A DNA stretch of 64,000 nucleotides from CAVVIG01 sp050249955 (GTDB lineage Bacteria; Acidobacteriota; Vicinamibacteria; Vicinamibacterales; CAVVIG01): the NCBI GenBank assembly GCA_050249955.1, contig JBFWPN010000005.1, positions 248,001 through 312,000 of the forward strand, read 5' to 3'. Of the stretch, positions 7,914 through 15,011 are shown piece after piece; the first letter of the stretch is position 1, and every line of letters begins with the position of its first letter. A program made the position numbers and the translations under genes. Below the pieces are notes generated by a model. That model made no database searches and was not told the DNA's origin. It worked only from the letters and a program-made list of their open reading frames with translations.

Positions 7914-8108
7914 TCAGTACGTGAGCGCCGCGCGGGCCTCGCGGCGCGACTTGCGACACGCGGCGCAACGCCGCGGCAGTTCCAGACCACGCATGGCAAA
8001 GAACTCGATCTCACTCTCCGCCAGCGCGAACGGCGAGTCGCACTCGATGCACGTCCGAGCTTGGTCGGACCATGCGCGGGTCGTCTTGGACGGTGCAGGC
8101 CGTGTCAT
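7914..8108 (-). CDS. Probable zinc-ribbon protein (zf-trcl-like)
   Basis: 64 residues. The order CIECDSPFALAESEIEFFAMRGLELPRRCAAC matches the probable zinc-ribbon family in which C-x2-C, a Phe-Phe segment and RC-x2-C alternate. The ATG at 8108 overlaps the stop of the preceding gene (ATGA), which fixes the start; the longer frame upstream is ignored. It is the last gene of the long minus-strand operon that includes the capsid gene. Function unknown. Confidence 0.75.
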   Translation of the reverse strand: MTRPAPSKTTRAWSDQARTCIECDSPFALAESEIEFFAMRGLELPRRCAACRKSRREARAALTY

Positions 8109-8407
8109 CGCCGCCCCTCGGCCGCCGGCAAGCTCTTTGCGAACGCGACCACCTGCTCGATGGCCGACAGCTTCCACGCCTGCAGCCGTGATGCTTCTTG
8201 CCGCATGATGTCGGCGACGTCGACCCGGCGGCCGCCGCCGTAGATCACGGCACACGGTCCGTAGGTCCTGACCACCTCCGATGGGCTCTCACCAAAGGCG
8301 AGGTTGTCGGCCTCCAGCTTCGGCCAGAGGTCGACGAGCATCTGCCGAATGAGGGCGTCGAGCTGTGCTCCGATGATGTCGCGTGCCGCCCGTTCGTCCT
8401 CGGTCAT
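8105..8407 (-). CDS. Hypothetical protein downstream of the capsid gene
   Basis: 100 residues, not recognised: MTEDERAARDIIGAQLDALIRQMLVDLWPKLEADN, then GPCAVIYGGGRRVDVADIMRQEA and a helical C-terminus. No membrane or signal segment. It overlaps its upstream neighbour by 4 nt and its downstream neighbour by 4 nt, so it is translated as part of the operon. Position after a capsid gene suggests a small structural or accessory role, which is only inference. Confidence 0.72.
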   Translation of the reverse strand: MTEDERAARDIIGAQLDALIRQMLVDLWPKLEADNLAFGESPSEVVRTYGPCAVIYGGGRRVDVADIMRQEASRLQAWKLSAIEQVVAFAKSLPAAEGRR

Positions 8408-8697
8408 CGGAAGTCCCTTCCGCCCTTCGCCACGAGGCGCCAGGCGTCCGACGTGCCCGGCTTACTGTCCGTCATCCGCAGGGCGAACCAACACGAGCCG
8501 TCGTGCTGGGTCATCTGCTGCGCCTTGTACAGCGTGCCCTCTTGCCACTTGCCGACATGCTCAGGGGTCGGGCGGGCCTCGAGCTCTGTGATGCGCGTGC
8601 CGAGTTCGACGCGCAGCTTCTCGAGTTCCTGCTGGACGTAGTCCCTCAGCACTGGCGCTATGCCCTTCACGAGCAGCTGCATCAACTTGTCGGTCAT
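8404..8697 (-). CDS. Small phage-structural-like protein with a carbohydrate-binding-like tail
   Basis: 97 residues. The N-terminus is a coiled coil (YVQQELEKLRVELGTRITELEAR). The C-terminal half, HVGKWQEGTLYKAQQMTQHDGSCWFALR...AWRLVAKGGRDFR, has the spaced aromatic pattern (G-x-Y-x-V, W-x-A, W-x-L-x-x-x-G-x-D) common at the ends of phage tail or capsid-decoration proteins. The ATG at 8697 shares its A with the capsid gene's stop. It is a candidate capsid decoration or receptor-binding protein. Confidence 0.7.
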   Translation of the reverse strand: MTDKLMQLLVKGIAPVLRDYVQQELEKLRVELGTRITELEARPTPEHVGKWQEGTLYKAQQMTQHDGSCWFALRMTDSKPGTSDAWRLVAKGGRDFR

Positions 8698-9773
8698 CAC
8701 GCCGGACTCCCGCTGATTGGCAGTTCGAGAAACGCCGCACAGTTCGCCCGCAGCTTCGTCCAGTGCAGGTATCGGATCGCGCGCAGGACCACCATCCCGG
8801 CCTGCCAGGCGCTCACCAGACTCGTTGCCGTCGGCGTCGTGATGTCCGTGGTCGGTGCCGAGTCCATCTGAATCGACGCGTGCCGCGCGCGCTCGATCTC
8901 GATGCCTTCGTCGGTGACGACCAGGTGCTCGGCAGCGACGAGGATTAGCCGGCTGCCGGCCGCTGGGCTCGTGAGCACGGGAACGCCGGCGATCGTGCCG
9001 CCGGTCGGCCCAACGCTCGGGAACAGCGGCGCGCCGTCGACGTGCTGCATGGCCAGCCACATCGCGCCACGGGGGCTGACGATGAAGTACGGGAACAGCG
9101 CCTCGCCCTCGACCACCGCGGTAAACAGGTCGACGATGTCCGCATCGAGGCGCATGGGTGAGGTGGTCGCGATCGACGACAGGCCGTAGAGCAGTCCTTC
9201 GGGCTTCTCTTCGCTCACCGCGGCATTGTCATCGAGCAGGAGCGTGTCTTCGGCGCGCCGCAGCTGGCGGAGGAGCTGCCGCTCGAACAGACGCTCGGCG
9301 CGCGAGTCGGTCAGCTTCACGAGCTCCGAACTGAAGGGCAACAGGATGCCGAACTTCGCGATGTCCGTCCGCGGCGCGCGCTGGTCCATGCGGACCACTG
9401 GCATAGCGGTGCCTTCAGGATTCCACGTTGCCGCGGGTCCGTCGTTGGCCATGCCAGCCATCGGCTGGCCAGGTGGCGCAGGCGTCCATCCCAGCATGCG
9501 CCCGAGCAGCGTCTGGCTCACGAGCACGTTGAGGAACGCGCCGAAGAGCTGCTGGCGGAGCGCGGACGTCGACGTCGATGTCATACCGGTGACGGCGGCC
9601 TTGATGCGGTCGAGGCGCGGGTCGAGTGACTCGTGGAGGGGCTGCCCCGCGGCAATGCACTTCGCGTAGAGCATGCCCGCGTGCGCGGCCCGGTCGAGCT
9701 CGATCTGCTTGGTGAGTTCGGGAAGTGTTCTCATGCCGCTCATCGTGCACGCGTCAGCGGTCTGCACATTCAT
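8697..9773 (-). CDS. HK97-type phage major capsid protein
   Basis: 358 residues. The layout fits HK97 gp5-like capsid proteins: a helical N-arm (residues 14-70), then FGILLPFSSELVKL, an ED-containing helix (RRAEDTLLLDDNAA), PEGLLYGL, the P-domain/A-domain segment IVSPRGAMWLA, GGTIAGVPVLTSPAAGS, ILVAAEHLVV and the terminal TSLVSAWQAGMVVLRAIRYLHW. No delta/protease segment is obvious. ATGs at 9743 and 9734 are alternative starts; none has a strong ribosome site, consistent with coupling to the upstream gene, which it overlaps by 20 nt. No portal, protease or terminase gene accompanies it. Confidence 0.85.
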   Translation of the reverse strand: MNVQTADACTMSGMRTLPELTKQIELDRAAHAGMLYAKCIAAGQPLHESLDPRLDRIKAAVTGMTSTSTSALRQQLFGAFLNVLVSQTLLGRMLGWTPAPPGQPMAGMANDGPAATWNPEGTAMPVVRMDQRAPRTDIAKFGILLPFSSELVKLTDSRAERLFERQLLRQLRRAEDTLLLDDNAAVSEEKPEGLLYGLSSIATTSPMRLDADIVDLFTAVVEGEALFPYFIVSPRGAMWLAMQHVDGAPLFPSVGPTGGTIAGVPVLTSPAAGSRLILVAAEHLVVTDEGIEIERARHASIQMDSAPTTDITTPTATSLVSAWQAGMVVLRAIRYLHWTKLRANCAAFLELPISGSPA

Positions 9774-10194
9774 GTGCGATGTGCAGCACGCGCCAGTGCC
9801 GCCCGTCCCGCGTCACCCGCACGTCGCCGTGCCGGCCAACCATCCGCCTCAGCCAGCACCCGAGCTCGCCCGCGCTGCCAATCGTGGCCGCGGCGAGCGC
9901 ATCGAGGAGCGGCCGCTCGACACGCCGCGCGTGCTCGAAGACGTGGCGAGCGTTGAACCGTAGCCCCTGCGTGCTGTCAGCCAGCTTCGCGAGCAGCGCG
10001 GCGTCCTCTGCGTCGAGCAGTCCCCGTCGGCGCTCCAGCGTGCGCAGCTGCTCCCGCAACTCGGCCACGTCCGCCGCGAGCGCCGCGACGGTGGCGGCCA
10101 AGTCAGCGCTGGGTGTTGTGGGTACGTTCTGCAAGCTGGCTTTGAATCTGAATCGTGAACTGATTGAACTCTTTGAACCCGTTTTCAAACCCAC
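9754..10194 (-). CDS. Hypothetical protein with coiled coil and winged-helix-like C-terminus
   Basis: 146 residues. Residues 28-58 are a predicted coiled coil (ADLAATVAALAADVAELREQLRTLERR). The rest, DAEDAALLAKLADSTQGLRFNARHVFEHAR...GELGCWLRRMVG...GRHWRVLHI, has alternating helices and a final beta hairpin like a winged helix. It precedes the capsid gene and overlaps it. It might be a regulator or scaffold-like protein; the sequence alone does not decide. Confidence 0.65.
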   Translation of the reverse strand: MGLKTGSKSSISSRFRFKASLQNVPTTPSADLAATVAALAADVAELREQLRTLERRRGLLDAEDAALLAKLADSTQGLRFNARHVFEHARRVERPLLDALAAATIGSAGELGCWLRRMVGRHGDVRVTRDGRHWRVLHIAHECADR

Positions 10195-10270
10195 GGAGCC
10201 GGGTCACGGCTTTTCGGGCCGGCGCCGCGATTCTTTCCCATGCCCCGCCCCCGCGGGAGGCCATGCCCTG

Positions 10271-10519
10271 TCACTGCGGCCGGTCCGGTGGCACGTACGA
10301 CACGATCGCCAACAGGTGAGACTTCCATCGGCGGATCGCGTCGCAGTCCTCCGGAGTGAGCCTGGAGCTGGGAGCGACGATGAGGTCCGTACCGTCTGCC
10401 TGCAGCGTGAACCCTCGACTTTCCAGATCCAGGGCGAGCAGCACGGCTGGAAGCGGCAGCACTGGCCCACCACGAAGGGCGACGAACTGCGCCTGCTCAG
10501 AACCGGGTGCCATTGCCAT
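10271..10519 (-). CDS. Small TubC-docking-like hypothetical protein
   Basis: 82 residues. The core, LPAVLLALDLESRGFTLQADGTDLIVAPSSRLTPEDCDAIRRWKSHLLAIVSY, resembles the small helix-hairpin-helix fold of TubC N-terminal docking domains, often seen beside phage or plasmid replication genes. A second ATG at 10513 sits better behind the ribosome site GGAAGGGG. It follows the ATPase gene after a repeat-rich 119-nt gap. Function unknown. Confidence 0.65.
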   Translation of the reverse strand: MAMAPGSEQAQFVALRGGPVLPLPAVLLALDLESRGFTLQADGTDLIVAPSSRLTPEDCDAIRRWKSHLLAIVSYVPPDRPQ

Positions 10520-10546
10520 CCCCTTCCGCAGTGGCCCCCAGCCGGT

Positions 10547-10636
10547 GGTTCCGGGTTCCCTGTCTAAGGACAGGAACCCGGGAACCGGTTCCGGTAGTTC
10601 CGTAGGTTCCGGGAACCGGTGGGAACTCCGGGAACC
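10547..10636. repeat. Cluster of GGTTCC/GGAACC repeats (iteron-like, possible origin or operator)
   Basis: Seven exact GGTTCC or GGAACC hexamers lie within 90 bp (10547, 10554, 10573, 10581, 10587, 10605, 10612 or the same on the other strand, with a further copy at 10631), plus near copies at 10596 and 10622. Several are arranged as inverted pairs, and 10547-10586 can fold into a long imperfect hairpin. The cluster fills the gap between the RepA-like ATPase gene and the next gene, a usual position for a plasmid or phage-satellite origin. Confidence 0.6.
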
Positions 10637-10638
10637 GC

Positions 10639-11661
10639 TCAGGCGACACGGAACCCTCCGGACGGGTGAAGGTGAATCTTCCCGGTCTCGATGAGCATCT
10701 TCCAGGCAGCTAGACCGGCTGCTCGTCGGACCTGGGCAGCAGCGATCGCCTTGGTCGCGCTCTTGAGCGGTTCCCCGGCCTCTGCGTGAAGTCGTACGGC
10801 CTCAAGGAGCCTGGCGGCGATCGCGCTGGGGGAGTGCGCCGCCTCGGTCGCGCTGGACTGCCATCCCGTCGCCGTGAGCTGAGCCTCGAACGGTGCGACC
10901 GCGGGGCCGAACACGCCGCGCGCCTTCTCAAACGTCACTTGGAAGCGAGCGCCCTCGTCCGCAACGTATCCTTCCGGCCGGGCCAGCTTCATGATGAGAT
11001 CCATCGCGTCCTCGGCTTTCGAGTGCCCGCGCGCGCCGCCTTGCCGATTGCTATGGTGCGCCAGGATTACAGCCTTGCCGCGCCGCCGGAGCGACAACAG
11101 ATAGTCCTGCGCGGGCTGCCACGCGGTCGCGTCCTTCTCGCCTTCCGGGTCGAATAGCGATGACCGGTTATCGATGATGATCAAGTCTGCCAAGTCCACC
11201 GCTTCCGCGATGAATGATTGGCCTTCGAGAGTGTCGAGCCGAGGCAAGTAGTCCAGTTGCCAGTCAGCGGCCAGGACGGTGAGGTTGGCTGTGTGATGAA
11301 CGATCCCGAGGTTGTCGGCGATGTCATACAGCCGACTTTGCACGTCTTCGCTCGCCATCTCACCGTCGACAATCAGAGTGCGCACGGGTGTCGTGGCCTC
11401 GAAGCCGAGCACGCTCCCCCCGGCCGATGCTGCCAGCGCGAGCGAGTACAGAAACCACGTCTTCCCGATGCCACGTTCGGCGAACACCTCCGCCAGATGC
11501 CCCTCGCGTAGAACAGGTACGCCGCCGCGGGTGAGTATGGCGCGGCGCGCGGGGAAGCGATGCGCCATGAGTTCGGCCAACGTAAATGCAAGTGCCCGCG
11601 ACGACGTGTCTGTCTGTTGCGCAGCTAATCGGAGCATGTCGCCGATGGAGGCGGTGATCAC
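10639..11661 (-). CDS. RepA-like AAA ATPase (probable replicative helicase)
   Basis: 340-residue P-loop protein of the RecA-like AAA_25/RepA group, which act as hexameric helicases in plasmid and phage replication. It shows Walker A AERGIGKTW (about 61-69), the RepA-style motif LIVDGEM (about 96-102), Walker B LADLIIIDN (about 158-165) and VILAHHSNRQGG with the sensor His. The C-terminal 80 residues look like a winged helix. The start overlaps the preceding gene (ATGA). Replication of the excised element is the likely job; a recombination role cannot be excluded. Confidence 0.88.
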   Translation of the reverse strand: MITASIGDMLRLAAQQTDTSSRALAFTLAELMAHRFPARRAILTRGGVPVLREGHLAEVFAERGIGKTWFLYSLALAASAGGSVLGFEATTPVRTLIVDGEMASEDVQSRLYDIADNLGIVHHTANLTVLAADWQLDYLPRLDTLEGQSFIAEAVDLADLIIIDNRSSLFDPEGEKDATAWQPAQDYLLSLRRRGKAVILAHHSNRQGGARGHSKAEDAMDLIMKLARPEGYVADEGARFQVTFEKARGVFGPAVAPFEAQLTATGWQSSATEAAHSPSAIAARLLEAVRLHAEAGEPLKSATKAIAAAQVRRAAGLAAWKMLIETGKIHLHPSGGFRVA

Positions 11662-11897
11662 GCCGCCCCTCGCACGCGCTCAGCCCGATACACCTCGAGG
11701 AGACGGTGGTGGCTCACGCGCAGGCGCTCGTGCTCGACGGTGAGGTCATGCAGAGCACGGGCGGCCGTCTGCGCCGTGGTTCGGTAGGTTTCCGCTTCGA
11801 GCATCGTCTCGACGAGCAAATCCTCGTCGGTCATCGCGAAGAGGTCGGCTGCCGGCAGAGGCGCTAGGGTCCATCTGATGTCCTCACGCCGGACCAT
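11658..11897 (-). CDS. Hypothetical protein preceding the helicase
   Basis: 79 residues, not recognised: MVRREDIRWTLAPLPAADLFAMTDEDLLVETMLEAETYRTT, then a helical, charged C-terminus (ALHDLTVEHERLRVSHHRLLEVY) likely to form a coiled coil. Its start touches the stop of a 37-residue gene and its stop overlaps the helicase ATG, so the reading frame is well supported by coupling. A helicase accessory role is possible from position only. Confidence 0.65.
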   Translation of the reverse strand: MVRREDIRWTLAPLPAADLFAMTDEDLLVETMLEAETYRTTAQTAARALHDLTVEHERLRVSHHRLLEVYRAERVRGAA

Positions 11898-12010
11898 CAC
11901 GCGGCCTTCTTGGCGCTCGCCTGGTCGCGACGGATGGCAGCCAAGAGCACGGCGGCGAGTGCACGGGCTAGCCGCTCGACGACATCGGCCGGAATGTCCT
12001 TGGCGTTCAT
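11897..12010 (-). CDS. 37-residue micro-protein
   Basis: A short frame, MNAKDIPADVVERLARALAA followed by a basic helix ending in SAKKAA. It fits exactly between its neighbours: its ATG overlaps the stop of the HTH gene (ATGA) and its stop overlaps the next ATG (TGATG). The amphipathic, Arg/Ala-rich helix could bind DNA or a membrane. No family is recognised. The coupling is the main reason to believe it is translated. Confidence 0.55.
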   Translation of the reverse strand: MNAKDIPADVVERLARALAAVLLAAIRRDQASAKKAA

Positions 12011-12219
12011 GCGGCCTCATTGCTACCGCGGCGCTCTCTGCCGAACTGAATGGCGACGTCGCGATGAAAGAGGCGCTGGCCGTTCCCAACTATCGCGGCA
12101 ACTGTGAGCTTGCCTGCCCGCGCGAGACGCCTGACGTTCTCCGGCGAGCAACTACGGCCGGACTCCTGTTCAGCGATCCGCGCAAACTCCGCGCTGGTGA
12201 TGAGTGATGCATCCTGCAT
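12007..12219 (-). CDS. Excisionase-like MerR-type HTH protein
   Basis: 70 residues. SAEFARIAEQESGRSCSPENVRRLARAGKL followed by RLFHRDVAIQFGRE is the helix-turn-helix plus wing of excisionase/MerR-like DNA-binding domains. In an element with a large serine recombinase it is a candidate recombination directionality factor or an operon regulator. It heads the coupled minus-strand operon that runs to 7914. Confidence 0.72.
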   Translation of the reverse strand: MQDASLITSAEFARIAEQESGRSCSPENVRRLARAGKLTVAAIVGNGQRLFHRDVAIQFGRERRGSNEAA

Positions 12220-12268
12220 AGGTGAACACAGAATGCGATGTGGCTTTGGGTGGGCTGTCCAATTGTTC

Positions 12269-12859
12269 TCAGGAAACCTTTGCGCGCCAGTCGCGGAGGA
12301 TATTCATCAGAGTAGACCGACTGATGCCGTTGTCCTTCGCAACGGCTTCTTGAATGAACTTCCTCGACTTGGGTTGCCGCCGTTTCTCGTTTGCGATTGC
12401 GGCCTCGAAGTACTCGCGGGCGATGCGGGTGTCCTCTCGGAGTGATCTTGCCGACCCACGTCGAGGCCCCGTGCGCCGCGGGTGCTGGCGCACGTAGTAT
12501 CGAGCTACGTACCGGCAGAGCAAGGCGGTATCGGCCTGGATGCGTCGATAGCCGTTTTCGATTGCCTCGTGCTGTCGCTCGGGCGTCATGCGAGCCCGGA
12601 CCCATGCTGTTGGATCTGCCGGTGGGGCTTCGAGCAGCTCGCGCACTTCATCAGGTGTCAGTCGTGAGCCGCCAACCTGCGCCGCGGATGGAGGCGCCTC
12701 CTCCAGCGCTGCGGCCAGGTCTTCAGTGCTAGGTTGCTCGCCAGCCTTGATCTGGTTGAGAACGAGTGCGCGCATCAAACCCGAGGCCCTGAGTTGTTCC
12801 TCATTCTGGCGGAGGAATCCCGCCACGTGTCGGATGTTCTGGAGTGCAACTTTAGCCAT
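12269..12859 (-). CDS. Hypothetical protein with C-terminal HTH-like segment
   Basis: 196 residues. The N-terminal part is helical with an acidic Pro-rich linker (AAALEEAPPSAAQVGG). The C-terminus, SRKFIQEAVAKDNGISRSTLMNILRDWR, looks like a helix-turn-helix of the kind that reads DNA or recruits a recombinase. The ATG at 12859 has GGAGG 4 nt upstream. It lies 49 nt upstream of the excisionase-like gene on the same strand. It may be the element's main regulator; not proven. Confidence 0.68.
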   Translation of the reverse strand: MAKVALQNIRHVAGFLRQNEEQLRASGLMRALVLNQIKAGEQPSTEDLAAALEEAPPSAAQVGGSRLTPDEVRELLEAPPADPTAWVRARMTPERQHEAIENGYRRIQADTALLCRYVARYYVRQHPRRTGPRRGSARSLREDTRIAREYFEAAIANEKRRQPKSRKFIQEAVAKDNGISRSTLMNILRDWRAKVS

Positions 12860-12960
12860 GCCGCCTCCGCGACAGCTCTCCGCGGGTGGAACGAGTCGGC
12901 GGCAGCCGGCGCGGAGGGCCGGTTTTCGGGGATCAGCCTAGCCGCCGAAATGGGGACTCA

Positions 12961-13866
12961 TCAGTCGAGTAGTGTGATCTGCCTCGGTGGTTCAACGTGT
13001 TCGATCACTCGACGGATCGTCCGCTTGTTGGTGATCTGGCCGGCCTCGCTGATGAACGACTCAACGTGAAGCGACACCTTTAGGAGGTCGCCCTTGCCGA
13101 AGCGGCGCTGCCGGCTCTGCACTTCAGCGAAGAACGACTCGTCCTCAATGTCAGCGTAGAAATTGGAGGTTCCATCGGAGAACATCCACATCAACTTCTC
13201 GTCGAAGGACGGCTTTACGATCTGTAGAACCGTCTCGAAGTCGCTGCTTGTGACGCGGCGCTCGGTGACCGACTCCGAGAACGCGGGCAAGTCATCTTTG
13301 GTGACTTCGTCCACGACGACTCGCCGTTCTTCATCCTTGATCTGGAAGACTTCAATGCCAGGGCGCTCAAGTGGCGCCATCACCTTCCGCGCCGCCGCCC
13401 GAATAGAAGGATCGTTGTACAGCTTCACGACTTGGGGAGCCACCACGAGCTTGTTATTGGAGCCGACGACGGTGATCTGGATGTTTCCGTCACCGAGCGT
13501 CGTCGCAGACTCAGGTGGCCTGCCTTTGAGCAGCCTGAAGAGCTTGAAAAGGGTAATTCCAGGTGCGACGACGATACCGATAAGTTCCGCGAGGTTCAGC
13601 GCGGCGGTTACGCCGTCGCCGGTCAGGAAGTCGCGAGCATGACCGATGACGGTCTGCACCGCTGCCAGGTCGACCCCAAATGAGCCGGGCTTGAACCCCG
13701 TCTTCACGTTGACGACCAGTGTTGCGCGGTCCCCGTTTAGAACCTTATTCGCGCGTTCGCACAGTTCGCCAAGCGCGAGCAGAGCCGGAGCCAGGTCGCG
13801 GACGTCCATAGAACCGTCGGCGAGTGCCGGGCCATCGTAGGCAAGGGCAGCGTGTGCAGTGCTCAC
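12961..13866 (-). CDS. Uncharacterised 301-residue protein next to attR (possible cargo)
   Basis: Begins with GTG at 13866 (VSTAHAALAYDGPALADGSMDVRDLAPALLALGEL). The longer open frame reaches across attR into the chromosome and is rejected. The N-terminal region has strands and a helix with ERANKVLNG. A hydrophobic stretch, NLAELIGIVVAPGITLFKLFRLL, could enter a membrane, and the C-terminal half is beta-rich with LKVSLHVESFI. The family is not recognised with certainty. Its site at the element's end, where cargo genes are often found, makes an anti-phage or host-fitness role worth testing. Confidence 0.7.
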   Translation of the reverse strand: MSTAHAALAYDGPALADGSMDVRDLAPALLALGELCERANKVLNGDRATLVVNVKTGFKPGSFGVDLAAVQTVIGHARDFLTGDGVTAALNLAELIGIVVAPGITLFKLFRLLKGRPPESATTLGDGNIQITVVGSNNKLVVAPQVVKLYNDPSIRAAARKVMAPLERPGIEVFQIKDEERRVVVDEVTKDDLPAFSESVTERRVTSSDFETVLQIVKPSFDEKLMWMFSDGTSNFYADIEDESFFAEVQSRQRRFGKGDLLKVSLHVESFISEAGQITNKRTIRRVIEHVEPPRQITLLD

Positions 13867-13933
13867 GGCTCTAAATACTACACAGACTGGCGACCGCTTC
13901 AGGCGGCGATCATGCCGATGCGTTCCACTGTCC

Positions 13934-13951
13934 ACAATCGTTCGGTTCCCT
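13934..13951 (+). repeat. Subterminal direct repeat, right arm of the attachment region
   Basis: ACAATCGTTCGGTTCCCT directly precedes the right core. It matches the left arm at 5054-5067 except for a 4-nt insertion. It is a candidate recombinase binding site. Confidence 0.5.
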
Positions 13952-13965
13952 GTGGGGACGCCAAT
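13952..13965 (+). repeat. attR core: 14-bp direct repeat at the right end of the element
   Basis: Identical to 5032-5045. No tRNA body precedes it, so this is the displaced copy of the tRNA end. Chromosomal genes resume right after it (14028). Confidence 0.85.
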
Positions 13966-14009
13966 CTCCACGGGTCCGTTCTCCTCGCCTCCGGACCCCA
14001 AGCTTCCGC

Positions 14010-14015
14010 TATACT
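14010..14015 (+). promoter_or_regulatory. -10 box TATACT upstream of the 14028 gene
   Basis: TATACT lies 12 nt before the ATG at 14028 and 45 nt outside the attR core. It suggests a transcript with a very short leader that belongs to the chromosome rather than the element. Confidence 0.4.
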
Positions 14016-14027
14016 GCCCGCCACCTC

Positions 14028-14990
14028 ATGCACACACGTAGACGGCTGCCGCGGCACCGTACTCTGGTCACCTTCACGCTTGGCCTGCTCGCCGCCCTGT
14101 TCGCCACCGCCGCACCACGCGCGCAGCGTGCCGTCACGCCAGACCTGCAGGGGACCTGGGACACCGGTACGGCCACGCCGTTGACGCGCCCGGCGCCCCT
14201 GGCGAACAAGAGTCATTTCACGCGTGAGGAAGCGGACGCCTGGGAGCGCGACAACTTCAACCGGGTCCTCAGCGGATTCTCGGCCGAGGACAAGCTCGCC
14301 AGCGACCTGAACGACACCTACCAGGAAACCGGGTCGCTCAAGGTGGTGGACGACCTCCGCACCTCGCTGATCGTGGACCCGCCGAACGGCCAGTTTCCCG
14401 AAACCGTGCCGGCCGCGAAGGCCAGGGCTGATGCGCGGCCGAAGAAGAACTACGACGACCCGGAGACGCTCACGCTCGACGAGCGGTGCCTCATGGCCAT
14501 GACCGGCGGGTCTTCCGCCGCTCCGCCGCCGCTCATCCCGAACCCGTTCGGCCAGAACCTGTATCAGATCATCCAGACGCCCGACCGCGTCGTGATCAGC
14601 ACCGAGATGTTCCACGAGACGCGAGTGATCCGCATCGGCGGCACGCACCTGCCCGCCTCCATTCGGAGTTGGGCCGGCGACTCCATCGGGCACTGGGAGG
14701 GCGACACGCTCGTCGTGGACACCACGAACTTCCGGCGCGAGACGCACTACCGGAACTCGAGCGAGCGCATGCACGTGGTGGAACGCTTCACACGGGTCTC
14801 GCCGGACCGGATCCGCTACCGCGTGACGGTCGAGGATCCCGATACCTGGGCAGCGCCGTGGACCGCGGAGATTCCGTTCAGGGCCACGACCGACCAGATC
14901 TTCGAGTACGCGTGCCACGAGGGCAGCCTCACGATCGAGAACTACATGCGTGGCGCCCGCGACGAAGAGCGACGCGGCGTCAAGCGCTGA
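14028..14990 (+). CDS. Secreted protein of unknown function
   Basis: 320 residues. A long signal peptide (RHRTLVTFTLGLLAALFATAAPRAQ) precedes the mature part, which begins LQGTWDTGTATPLTRPAPLANKSHFTREEA. Such exported proteins are frequent in Acidobacteriota and some Proteobacteria and have no known role. Later motifs are LTLDERCLMAM, GDSIGHWEGDTLVVDTTNF and the closing YACHEGSLTIENYM. First chromosomal gene after the mobile element. Confidence 0.85.
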   Translation: MHTRRRLPRHRTLVTFTLGLLAALFATAAPRAQRAVTPDLQGTWDTGTATPLTRPAPLANKSHFTREEADAWERDNFNRVLSGFSAEDKLASDLNDTYQETGSLKVVDDLRTSLIVDPPNGQFPETVPAAKARADARPKKNYDDPETLTLDERCLMAMTGGSSAAPPPLIPNPFGQNLYQIIQTPDRVVISTEMFHETRVIRIGGTHLPASIRSWAGDSIGHWEGDTLVVDTTNFRRETHYRNSSERMHVVERFTRVSPDRIRYRVTVEDPDTWAAPWTAEIPFRATTDQIFEYACHEGSLTIENYMRGARDEERRGVKR

Positions 14991-15011
14991 CGCCGAACCC
15001 CGGGCGACGCC

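Larger units (their letters stand above)
5032..13965. mobile_element. Integrated element with serine recombinase, AAA ATPase and a lone HK97-type capsid gene
   Basis: The element is bounded by GTGGGGACGCCAAT at 5032-5045 (tRNA 3' end) and again at 13952-13965. Inside are a large serine recombinase next to the left end, an excisionase-like HTH protein, a RepA-like ATPase, a phage major capsid protein and about ten small genes, most on the minus strand and overlapping by 1-4 nt. No terminase, portal, protease, tail or lysis gene was found. The order of genes and the tRNA target are typical of phage satellites or integrative elements. The class is inferred; only the boundaries, recombinase and capsid protein are firm. 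Confidence 0.85.

Noticed and set aside
13867..14001. N-terminal extension of the attR-proximal gene across the attachment site
   Set aside because: The 45 extra codons cross the core and run into chromosomal DNA; the GTG at 13866 fits the protein start better.
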